NCBI GenBank assembly: GCA_002840125.1 | Contig: PGZF01000005.1 | Location: forward strand, 1 to 64,000 | Length of the DNA: 64,000 nucleotides | From: Gammaproteobacteria bacterium HGW-Gammaproteobacteria-15 | GTDB lineage: Bacteria; Pseudomonadota; Gammaproteobacteria; Enterobacterales; Alteromonadaceae | Direction: 5' to 3' | Part shown: positions 1 to 7,632 of the stretch, in pieces | Numbering within the stretch: the stretch's first letter is position 1 | Layout: every line of letters begins with the position of its first letter | Translations under genes and position numbers: made by a program | Notes under the pieces: generated by a model | What the model was told of the DNA's origin: nothing | The model's input: only the letters and a program-made list of their open reading frames with translations | Database searches by the model: none

Positions 1-50
1 AATGAAATGGACTGGCTTCCTTGGCCTGAACTGTAGAGCGGAGTGGAACG

Positions 51-455
51 ATGAAGATTCTCATCGTAGAAGATGAAGTAAAAACTGGGGATTATATCCG
101 GCAGGGCTTCATGGAATCCGGCTTTGTGGTAGATCTCGCCCGGACCGGGCTCGATGGTCACCACCTGGCGATTACCGGCTCGTATAACTTGATTGTCCTT
201 GATGTAATGCTGCCTGATGTGGATGGCTGGCGAATTATGCAGTCATTGAGAGAGGCCAGATCCATCACGCCTGTGTTATTTCTCACCGCAAGGGACAGTG
301 TAGAAGACCGGGTCAAGGGTCTGGAATTGGGAGCGGACGACTATCTGGTCAAGCCTTGGCAATCTATGGGTACAAATATTTGTGCTTTGTGCCTGAGGGT
401 AGTTAACCTGCAAATTCGACTTAACTTTAAATGCTCCAAAGTTCGTCTCGCTTAA
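51..455 (+). pseudogene. Truncated OmpR-type response regulator (heavy-metal CusR/CopR-like)
   Basis: The first ~102 residues are a clear receiver domain: MKILIVEDE start, phospho-acceptor Asp in the IVLDVMLPD segment, and the conserved Lys in DDYLVKPW. Family members then have a linker and a ~100-residue winged-helix DNA-binding domain. Here homology stops at about base 355 and is replaced by ~32 unrelated residues before a stop, so the protein could be phosphorylated but could not bind DNA. The receiver resembles regulators of copper, silver or zinc resistance (inference from wording such as [10 protein letters not shown]). An SD-like GGAGTGGAACG precedes the ATG. It lies at the inner side of an integrase-bearing island end, so it is probably a breakpoint left by rearrangement. 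Confidence 0.75.
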
Positions 456-614
456 CTCGTGCCGAATGTCCGCTTTCAGTGAAAAGCTCCGATTTAATCG
501 AATCTCAGTGAATTTCTGCTATTGGCACAAAGTGACTTTATCTGCGATTTTTTATTATTTATTCAAGAAAAAGGTAAGCTTTCAGTAAAAATGATCTCTT
601 CTTGTAAAGAAGTT

Positions 615-1889
615 TTAAACGTATCCGCGAGTCTTATAATTCTGATCCAAAAGTGAGTAATTTTTTATATTTAGCTCTTTCGCTTTTAAACTAAGCTGTC
701 TCTGTTTAAGAGAATCTGGTTCTATCTGCTCATACACCACCCCACTAAATTCTTGCCTGAACATAGTCGGCAGTAAATGGCTATAAGTTCTGTCAATCAT
801 CTCAATGCTTGTACCACACTGTTTAGCCAGTGCTGCGTAATCCGCTTTGCTTTTCAGGTTCCAAGTAATATACGAGTGACGAAGTGAATACAGTGTGCGC
901 TCACCATATGGGCTTTGTCTTAGGTTCAGCTTTTCCAGCACATAGGTGAATTTCTTGCTGAGACTTTTAGTGCTTGATCCGTCTGCAAGCACGAATACCA
1001 AGTCATCTGCTTTTCTGTCTGGAAAGCGTTCTACCAACTGTTCTAGGTTAGCCACAAAGTCGCTTCGCACAACAACTTGCCGAGTGCCAGTATATAAAGT
1101 GGTTTTGCCTTTACGAACTGCTACGGTAATTTCTGGTACACCGTCTACCAATTTAAAACTGATGTCGCTCCACTTAACATTTTCAATTTCAGTACCTGGC
1201 CGCATACCCGTTGCCAGTGCGAAGTCGATGTAGTCTTCCATCAGCTCCAGCAGCATTTTACTTTTCTTGTTTTTAGTTCGCTGCATCTCTTCATTTATGA
1301 AGTCTGATATTTTGCGATACTCTTCCCAAGTAAAAGCGGCACGACGTTCTTGCCGTTTGCCGTCAGTCTCAAAAGTTGGGATATGGTATTTAGTGATTTG
1401 GCCTTTTCTTAACGCCTTTTCATAAACTTTAGTTAGAACGGCATTATGGCTTTGCAATGTTGATTTTGAGGGTTGTCCACCAAACTTTGTCTCGCGCCAG
1501 CGATGAAAACTGTCCATATCAGATTGTGTGATCTGATCAATCCGCTGGTCTTTAAAAAATGGGATATGGTAGTTAAGTAGAATGCCTTTATAAATGGAGT
1601 TGTTCTTCTTGGAAACGCCTTTGTTTATTAAAGCTTCTAATTCTGAGATGACTTCAGCAGCAAGCTTATCAAAAGGCTGCGCACCAGCAGCAATACCAAG
1701 TTTCACTTCAGCTCGACGCTTATACATTGCGTCAATGGCTACCACTTTTGCTTTTTCTAGTTCAGTCTCACCAGTTGAGAAGGTGATATGCTTTTTATCG
1801 ACTTTAAAGCGGGCGTACCAGCGCTTTGAATTGGACTGAGTATAAAGGTATAAACCCTCCATAACTGCAACTCGTTCCTGATACGCCAA
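615..1889 (-). CDS. Tyrosine recombinase/integrase, downstream copy of a tandem pair
   Basis: A phage-type integrase of 424 residues that would catalyse site-specific strand exchange. The N-terminal ~65 residues look like an arm-type DNA-binding domain, residues ~75-165 are the core-binding SAM-like domain, and the catalytic domain follows with Arg230 (ATGMRPG), Arg337 in LYSLRHSY and the nucleophile Tyr369 in TYSHLLP. The first box-II His is Tyr, which is common in this group. The start is TTG at 1889, chosen because AGGAGG lies 5 nt upstream and overlaps the stop region of the preceding integrase, which suggests translational coupling. It shares the ending NYKxRGY and many internal blocks with its neighbour, so the two are tandem paralogs. 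Confidence 0.9.
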   Translation of the reverse strand: MAYQERVAVMEGLYLYTQSNSKRWYARFKVDKKHITFSTGETELEKAKVVAIDAMYKRRAEVKLGIAAGAQPFDKLAAEVISELEALINKGVSKKNNSIYKGILLNYHIPFFKDQRIDQITQSDMDSFHRWRETKFGGQPSKSTLQSHNAVLTKVYEKALRKGQITKYHIPTFETDGKRQERRAAFTWEEYRKISDFINEEMQRTKNKKSKMLLELMEDYIDFALATGMRPGTEIENVKWSDISFKLVDGVPEITVAVRKGKTTLYTGTRQVVVRSDFVANLEQLVERFPDRKADDLVFVLADGSSTKSLSKKFTYVLEKLNLRQSPYGERTLYSLRHSYITWNLKSKADYAALAKQCGTSIEMIDRTYSHLLPTMFRQEFSGVVYEQIEPDSLKQRQLSLKAKELNIKNYSLLDQNYKTRGYV

Positions 1890-1901
1890 CGCTGCCTCCT
1901 G

Positions 1902-3179
1902 CTAGATGTAGCCTCTATGCTTGTAGTTATAAGCCCATTCATTTATTCGTTGTTGTAACTGCTCGTCATAAGTTACATCTTCAAATTGTCGAACGACTCT
2001 TTCTTTTGTTTCCAGCTCGATCCCTGACAACTGTCGACCGAACATTCTTGGGATGACATGGCTATAGTGTTGCTCAATCATTTGAATGCCAGTGCCACAC
2101 TGCCGCGCTAACACATCAATACTGACGTTTTGTGCTGCCAATTCCCATGTAATGTAACTATGTCTAAGAGAATATAAACTTCTTTCACCATATTGTGAAT
2201 TCTTAAGTTCAATCATTTCTAATGCCGCATCAAAGTGTCTGTTCATCTCCCTTGAGGTTGTTCCATCTGAAAGCCGAAAAAGTCTGTCGTTACCTGTTCG
2301 GTTTTGGAAACGTTCCGACAAACGATTAAGCACTTTGACTATTGCTGCCTTACAAACGATCTCACGTGTGCCAGTGTACTTAGTGGTTTTGCCTTTTCTT
2401 ACTGTGACATAAAAGCGCATTTGTGTTTCATCCCGTTCAGGGTGAAGGTCTGCCCATGTTAGGTTATCCATCTCTGATCCAGGGCGCATACCGGTTAGGA
2501 TCGCGAAATCCATATAATCAACAAGTAGCTCTCGTAGCTGGCGCGTTTTTTCCTTGCGACTTTCTTTCCCCATTTGAATAACTTGTTCTCTAACTCGCGC
2601 ATATTCATCAATGGAAAATGCAGCGCGTCTTGAGCCACTAGCACCTTTGTTTTCTAATGTTGGCACTTGGGAAACCAACATGTATTTTCGTCTAACTGCA
2701 AAATCAAACACCATTTGTAGTGCTGAGTTATGATTTTGCACAGTGGATTTAGCGGGTATTCTGCCAAGCTGTTTCACTCGCCATACGTCAAAATCATCAA
2801 GTTGATCGGCATTGATACGAGTTATATGAGTATCGCCAAAGAAGGGGATGTGATACTTGTTCAGCGCACCAATGTAGTCATCGTAAATGACTTTACCTGT
2901 GCCTGTTGCCTTTGCGACTTTCATTTGCTCAATAACTTTCTCGGCAATAAATGCAAAACGCTTTGATTCAACAACAAAGTTATTTGTTTCAAAACGAATT
3001 TCAAATTCAATCAAGAGACGATGTGCTTTAGCTATTGCCTGCGGTAAATCAGGAGTTTGAGTGGATCGAATGATATAGGTTTTGTCCACTTTTAAGCGTA
3101 CAATCCAGTTATAACAGTTCGATTGTTTGTAAATTTTTAGGTTAGGTGCAAGTGTGTGTTTCTCAAGGATTTTTGCCAT
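1902..3179 (-). CDS. Tyrosine recombinase/integrase, att-proximal copy of a tandem pair
   Basis: Integrase of 425 residues paralogous to the downstream gene. The catalytic residues visible are Arg232 (LTGMRPGSE), Arg339 in LYSLRHSY and nucleophile Tyr372 in HYSHVIP; an arm-binding N-terminus and a core-binding domain precede them. The reading frame extends to a TTG at 3224, but I place the start at ATG 3179 because AGGAG lies 7 nt before it and homology with the paralog begins there. The gene starts ~110 bp from the tRNA-Leu fragment, the usual position of an integrase beside its own attachment site. Base composition is more AT-rich than the core genes further right. Confidence 0.9.
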   Translation of the reverse strand: MAKILEKHTLAPNLKIYKQSNCYNWIVRLKVDKTYIIRSTQTPDLPQAIAKAHRLLIEFEIRFETNNFVVESKRFAFIAEKVIEQMKVAKATGTGKVIYDDYIGALNKYHIPFFGDTHITRINADQLDDFDVWRVKQLGRIPAKSTVQNHNSALQMVFDFAVRRKYMLVSQVPTLENKGASGSRRAAFSIDEYARVREQVIQMGKESRKEKTRQLRELLVDYMDFAILTGMRPGSEMDNLTWADLHPERDETQMRFYVTVRKGKTTKYTGTREIVCKAAIVKVLNRLSERFQNRTGNDRLFRLSDGTTSREMNRHFDAALEMIELKNSQYGERSLYSLRHSYITWELAAQNVSIDVLARQCGTGIQMIEQHYSHVIPRMFGRQLSGIELETKERVVRQFEDVTYDEQLQQRINEWAYNYKHRGYI

Positions 3180-3286
3180 GATATGACTCCTAAATCCGGA
3201 ACACCTTTTGTGAAGTTTTTTCAAAGGTGGAGGATTTATATTGTTAAGCTACTGAATTTATAGCAACAATATCTTATAGTCATTTC

Positions 3287-3342
3287 ATTCAAAATCCGCC
3301 GGGGGAAACTCCGTGTCGGTTCGAGTCCGACCCTAGGCACCA
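3287..3342 (+). other. 3' fragment of tRNA-Leu(CAA): integration attachment site (attR-like)
   Basis: These 56 bases read as the 3' part of a tRNA-Leu: anticodon loop TTCAAAA (anticodon CAA at 3290-3292), 3' strand of the anticodon stem TCCGC, a long class-II variable arm, a perfect T arm (GTCGG/CCGAC around TTCGAGT), acceptor strand CCTAGGC, and ACCA at 3339-3342. The 5' strand of the anticodon stem and everything before it is missing: bases 3283-3287 do not pair with TCCGC. This is the footprint left when an element integrates into the anticodon loop and rebuilds the full tRNA at its far end. The intact gene should therefore lie to the left of the window, beyond the island. Confidence 0.85.
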
Positions 3343-3475
3343 AATAAATCAATAGCTTATTTTACCCTGTACCCTTCTTAGTTCTGTTTTCACCGCAGGT
3401 ACTGCATAACTTCTGTTAGCATTTTTATTACGCTGTGCCACACTTATTTACTAAAATGCGTACCGCAGGTGCCCG

Positions 3476-4237
3476 ATGAACCGGTTTTACATTACGTTAT
3501 TGCTGTTAGTTGCAGTATTTTGTCACCCCCTGCCTGCCCAGACTGACACTGTGCTGTTATCGAGCAGTAATTATTACCCGCATTATGCAGAAGATCTGCC
3601 GCAGCAGGGCGCAGTAACTGAAATAATCCGTCAGGCCTTTTTACTGCAAGGCATCAGTATTGAAATTGATTTTATGCCCTTTGCCAGGGCTTATCGCGAA
3701 AGCCAGCAGGCAAATTATATTGGCCTGGTAGCAGCCTGGTATGACGATAAACGCGCCGAGCATTTTTATTACTCCCAGCCTTTATATGCAAACCAGATAG
3801 TATTTTTTAAACGCAAGGATATGGCAGTAAATTACCGCGATTATACCGACTTAGTGCAGCAAAAATTACGTATGGCGGTGGTACAGGGCTACCTGCATTT
3901 GCCTGGTTTACTGGAAAGTGGCATTACCACAGTGCAGGTAGCAACCGACGAGCAGGCATTTCAAATGCTGGCGCGGGGCCGGGTTGATTTAGTGCCGGCA
4001 GACAAACTTAATGGCCTGTATTTAGTTGACGAAAAATTGCCACAATACGCCGGACAATTAGACTGGATGACACCAGCGCTGGAACAGCGGCCAATGTACC
4101 TGTTGTTATCGAAAAAAGACCCGCGCTCAGAAGCTCTGATACAGCGTTTTAATACCGGCCTGCAGCAGTTACGCCAATCGGGCCAGTATCAGCAAGTTAT
4201 TGACAACCTGCTCCCCCGCCCCGACAGCAAAAAATAA
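3476..4237 (+). CDS. Periplasmic solute-binding-like protein (SBP_bac_3 type)
   Basis: A 253-residue protein with a signal peptide (cleavage likely after PLPAQ, ~residue 22) and the two-lobe pattern of extracellular solute-binding family 3: TEIIRQAF near the start, GLVAAWYDDKRAEHFYYSQPL in the first lobe, and a MAVVQGYLH hinge followed by a VDLVPADK segment. Such proteins bind amino acids or similar small ligands in the periplasm. No permease or ATPase is adjacent, so this is a stand-alone member of the kind common in Alteromonadales, where a sensing rather than a transport role is possible. It is the first chromosomal gene right of the island boundary. The substrate cannot be told from sequence. 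Confidence 0.8.
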   Translation: MNRFYITLLLLVAVFCHPLPAQTDTVLLSSSNYYPHYAEDLPQQGAVTEIIRQAFLLQGISIEIDFMPFARAYRESQQANYIGLVAAWYDDKRAEHFYYSQPLYANQIVFFKRKDMAVNYRDYTDLVQQKLRMAVVQGYLHLPGLLESGITTVQVATDEQAFQMLARGRVDLVPADKLNGLYLVDEKLPQYAGQLDWMTPALEQRPMYLLLSKKDPRSEALIQRFNTGLQQLRQSGQYQQVIDNLLPRPDSKK

Positions 4238-4337
4238 ACTTTGATTGACATTTTTGCATCAATTTGGAACAATTTGCCACTTGTAAATTTATTGTTTACG
4301 CAAATCCGCTCTTTTAGCAGCGAATTAAGGTGGCAGG

Positions 4338-5735
4338 ATGCTGGAAAAACAATACAGTGGCGTAGTACTGGAAGATAAATGGGGTAACACCTATTTATGC
4401 AGCAACAGCTTGTTGGCCTACTCAGATTTAGGGCAGGATTATCTGTGGCGGGTACAGGACAGTATATACGGCAGCTACTTTTTACATGACTTAGAACCCC
4501 ACTGGGACTTGCGCCGGATATGGGGTGAGATGTACCAGCACGCCAAACCATGGGAACATAACTTAACCAAATATACCGACTTTCAGCTGCGAGACAGCCT
4601 GTTGAGTATGTTTGCTGAACACAAAATGTGGGTATGGCAACTAACCGAAGGCTGGAGTAAACCACCTACAGACAACGGTATAGGTGACGGCGGCCTAGCC
4701 CCAGCAGCTAGCAGCAATAGCAGCGCAGCACAGACCGGCAAAGCCAATAATCCGGGCGGAGGTGTTGCAGCGGAGGAATCAACTGCAGCAAAAATTGCCA
4801 GCCATAGCCCCGCCGCCTTAGCGCTGTCTGAGCTAAATGACGTTCAGGCCCGCCAGTTACGCTATCAACAACGGCAATTATTATTGAGCAACACTGCAGG
4901 CATTCCATCGCTACAGCAGGCTCACGACAGGCTCAGCCTTAATAACGACAATATTTTGCGCGCAGAAGCTGCACAGTACGTTTATAAAGTGGATGAGTTT
5001 AATCGAGGTGCTTTGGATGTATTACCAAAACCACCGGTTGGTCTAACAATTGTCAGCCCGGAAGAGATAGGTCTGACTCAAGCCGATTTTACCAATACAC
5101 AAACCGGCTTCGGGGCAGCCTTGTTTAAGTCGGAGATCAATGGCGAAACCATGCTGACTTACCGCGGTACAAACAACGCTGTCACCGGTAAAGAAGACTG
5201 GTTAACTAACCTTAAGCAAGGCAGTGGGCTGGAAACCGAACAATATAATCAGGCGATGGATTTAGCCCGTGGAATACGACAAACTATTGGGAATGACTTC
5301 TCAATCGTCGGCCACTCTTTGGGTGGAGGCCTGGCTTCTTCAGGAGTGGCTGTAACCGGGCAACCGGGATATACCTTTAATTCTGCAGGGTTACACCCTA
5401 AAACTGCCGGTCGGCAAAATGGTCTTTCCTTAGCCGAGGTGTCCAAGCTTATTACTACGCAAGCGGTAAAAGGCGAGGTATTAACTATGGCACAAAGCCT
5501 GGGTACAAAAGCCGTATTGGCAGGGGCTGCAACAGCTATGGGTGGCCCGGTAGCCGGTATGCTTACAGCCATTGGATTAGCCGCTTTTAGTGCTCTGCCT
5601 AAAGCGAGCGGTACTATGTTAGATTTACCCAGCGTAGAAGGCGGCAACCCTATCACACGCCATGGCATGGAGCAGGTGGTTCAAGGTATTGAAGCGCAAA
5701 AAGCTGAAGATATTCAAATGCTCGGCGGTATTTAA
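4338..5735 (+). CDS. Lipase-fold (class 3-like) protein, candidate antibacterial effector
   Basis: 465 residues without a signal peptide. Residues 1-105 form a Trp/Tyr-rich N-terminal domain I do not recognise; 110-155 is a Ser/Ala/Gly linker; ~205-350 is an alpha/beta-hydrolase of lipase-3 type with TYRGTNN (oxyanion region) and the nucleophile elbow GHSLGG with Ser327; ~375-425 is a Gly/Ala-rich hydrophobic stretch. An SD (AAGG) precedes the ATG. It ends 11 nt before an ankyrin lipoprotein gene. The combination of a leaderless lipase, a hydrophobic tail and a periplasm-anchored ankyrin partner matches the layout of type VI lipase effectors (Tle) with lipoprotein immunity. No T6SS structural gene is in the window, so the role is inferred; a self-acting phospholipase is the alternative. 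Confidence 0.75.
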   Translation: MLEKQYSGVVLEDKWGNTYLCSNSLLAYSDLGQDYLWRVQDSIYGSYFLHDLEPHWDLRRIWGEMYQHAKPWEHNLTKYTDFQLRDSLLSMFAEHKMWVWQLTEGWSKPPTDNGIGDGGLAPAASSNSSAAQTGKANNPGGGVAAEESTAAKIASHSPAALALSELNDVQARQLRYQQRQLLLSNTAGIPSLQQAHDRLSLNNDNILRAEAAQYVYKVDEFNRGALDVLPKPPVGLTIVSPEEIGLTQADFTNTQTGFGAALFKSEINGETMLTYRGTNNAVTGKEDWLTNLKQGSGLETEQYNQAMDLARGIRQTIGNDFSIVGHSLGGGLASSGVAVTGQPGYTFNSAGLHPKTAGRQNGLSLAEVSKLITTQAVKGEVLTMAQSLGTKAVLAGAATAMGGPVAGMLTAIGLAAFSALPKASGTMLDLPSVEGGNPITRHGMEQVVQGIEAQKAEDIQMLGGI

Positions 5736-5746
5736 AAAGGCTTATT

Positions 5747-6571
5747 ATGGCTAGTTTGAAAATATTATTGTCAGCCGGACGCAAGCTGCTCCCCGTTTTA
5801 ATGATTATGCTTGTTGGTCTGCTTAGCAGCTGCAAGTCAGAAGGAAAGGATATGAAAGCCGAACTATTTTTCTCTGCTGAGATGGTTAATTTACTGCACG
5901 CAATTCAACGCAAAGATGAAAAAACAGCGAAGTCACTTATAGAACAAGGTGTTAACCTAAATGTGCATGGTGATGAAGGTATTACCCCCTTGCTATGGCT
6001 GATTATGCAAAAAGACCCTGCAGCTGTTGAGTTAGCACTGCAATTGGGCGCCGATGCCAACTTTCCCGCTATGGTAAAAATTAACCGTGAAGGCCCAAAA
6101 CCTGCCCAGCCGCTGGCCATTTTAGCCGGTGACGGTGACAATAAGTTATTTAGCATGTTGTTAAAATACGGCGCTGATCCTGACTCAAGAGATGAATCAA
6201 CCGGTCGCCCGGCAATATTTAACATTGTAGGGCACGACAACTGGGAGCAGTTTCAGCTTTTGCTAAAAGCCGGCGCAGACATCAATGCACGGGACAACAC
6301 CAACCGTAATGCTGCGCTATATGCGGCAACTTTATTGAAATATGATTTCGTCGTTAAACTGCTTGAACTTGGCATCGACTTTAATGAGCCCAACAAAGGC
6401 GGTGTTACTCTCGCTCACGCTATAGAAACCGTATTTGAAGATAACCGCAGAAATTCAAATTTTAAGATAAGCGAAAACGTGTATACAGCTAAAAGAATGC
6501 TTGAGACAAAAGGCGTTACCTTTCCACCACCGTCTCCCAAAGAAGTGAAAGCGCAGCAGGGCATAAAGTGA
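5747..6571 (+). CDS. Ankyrin-repeat lipoprotein, candidate immunity protein
   Basis: 274 residues with a lipoprotein signal (positively charged start, hydrophobic core, lipobox LLSSC with Cys29). Ankyrin repeats run from ~residue 50 to 225, recognisable by segments such as GDEGITPLLWLIMQ, LKYGADPDSRDE and LKAGADINARDN. Ankyrin arrays bind proteins; anchored in the envelope, this one could capture an incoming or misdirected lipase. It is very probably co-transcribed with the lipase gene 11 nt upstream. Ankyrin lipoproteins serve as immunity partners in several effector systems (known in general), but binding to this lipase is inference. Confidence 0.8.
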   Translation: MASLKILLSAGRKLLPVLMIMLVGLLSSCKSEGKDMKAELFFSAEMVNLLHAIQRKDEKTAKSLIEQGVNLNVHGDEGITPLLWLIMQKDPAAVELALQLGADANFPAMVKINREGPKPAQPLAILAGDGDNKLFSMLLKYGADPDSRDESTGRPAIFNIVGHDNWEQFQLLLKAGADINARDNTNRNAALYAATLLKYDFVVKLLELGIDFNEPNKGGVTLAHAIETVFEDNRRNSNFKISENVYTAKRMLETKGVTFPPPSPKEVKAQQGIK

Positions 6572-6594
6572 CCGCGGCTAAGTTTGAGGTCACC

Positions 6595-7632
6595 TTAACT
6601 GCGCGGAAATAACACCAGGTGATCTAAATCAAGCCGGATGCCAATTTGCTCGCCGATAGCGTGGTTATGGTGGCTTAGCGCTAAGCATTGCACCTGTTCT
6701 CCACTTTGCAGTTTTAGCTGATACATAATGTGCGAGCCGCGAAAGGCTTTATCTGTTACCTGGGCGGTAATGCCGCTGCTGTCGTCATGCACTATGTCAT
6801 CCGGCCGGATCAGCACATCTACTTTGTCTCCCGGCAGTGCTGTACTGGCATAACGCTGACGAAACAGCCCCAGGCTGGTTTGCACCTGTTGCGAATCCAG
6901 CATGGTGCCGGGCAACAGCACGCCACGGCCGATAAAGTCTGCAACAAAGCGGTTGTGTGGTTTGTGATATAGCTCATACGGCGTGGCCCACTGCTGCAGG
7001 CGGCCATGCTCCATTACACCTATCATATCTGCCATGGCAAAAGCTTCGTTCTGATCGTGCGTTACCATTACTGCAGTAATATGCAGCTGTTGCAGAATTT
7101 GCCGTATTTCACGTGCCAGCCCTTCGCGCAGCTCGGTATCCAGGCTGGAGAACGGCTCGTCGAGCAGTAACACTTTGGGTTCTGGTGCTAATGCCCTTGC
7201 CAGTGCCACGCGCTGTTGCTGGCCGCCGGATAACTGATGAATATAACGCTGGCCCAGATCAGGCAAGCCTACCAGTTGCAACAGCTGTTTCACCTTAGCC
7301 GCTTTGGTTGCCTTTGATGTTTTAAGTAAACCAAAGCTGATATTATCGGCCACGCTAAGATGGGGAAATAACGCAAAATCCTGAAATACCATACCAACAT
7401 GGCGCTGCTCAGGTGCCAGTTGCACTGTTGCACTGCTAACCGCTTGTTGCTGCAGGTTGATACAGCCTTCGGCTACCGGCTCAAAACCGGCAATGGCACG
7501 TAACAATGTGGTTTTACCACACCCGGAAGGACCAACTAAACAGCCTATCTGGCCTTGTGCCAATGACAGGCTGATATCTTTCACTACAGTATGGCCAGCG
7601 TAAGCTACCGCAACCTGTTGTAAATCCAGCAT
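6595..7632 (-). CDS. fbpC: Ferric iron ABC transporter ATP-binding subunit
   Basis: 345 residues, the usual length for FbpC/PotA-type ATPases. Walker A GPSGCGKTT lies at residues 34-42, the signature is LSGGQQQRVALARAL, and Walker B (VLLLDEPFSSLD) and the H-loop (VMVTHDQNEA) follow. The C-terminal ~110 residues form the TOBE regulatory domain. It powers uptake of Fe3+ through the adjacent permease. Its ATG overlaps the stop of the permease gene by one base (TAATG), indicating coupled translation. The iron assignment rests on the neighbouring binding protein. Confidence 0.93.
   Translation of the reverse strand: MLDLQQVAVAYAGHTVVKDISLSLAQGQIGCLVGPSGCGKTTLLRAIAGFEPVAEGCINLQQQAVSSATVQLAPEQRHVGMVFQDFALFPHLSVADNISFGLLKTSKATKAAKVKQLLQLVGLPDLGQRYIHQLSGGQQQRVALARALAPEPKVLLLDEPFSSLDTELREGLAREIRQILQQLHITAVMVTHDQNEAFAMADMIGVMEHGRLQQWATPYELYHKPHNRFVADFIGRGVLLPGTMLDSQQVQTSLGLFRQRYASTALPGDKVDVLIRPDDIVHDDSSGITAQVTDKAFRGSHIMYQLKLQSGEQVQCLALSHHNHAIGEQIGIRLDLDHLVLFPRS

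Noticed and set aside
51-455. Intact single-domain response regulator (CheY-like)
   Set aside because: The receiver is of the OmpR subgroup, and unrelated residues follow directly after KP, so truncation is the better reading.
3180-3224. N-terminal extension of the att-proximal integrase to a TTG at 3224
   Set aside because: AGGAG sits 7 nt before ATG 3179 and similarity to the paralog begins there; the TTG has no SD.
1-3342. RIT (recombinase-in-trio) element
   Set aside because: Only two recombinases are present and they are close paralogs; RIT elements have three from different subfamilies.
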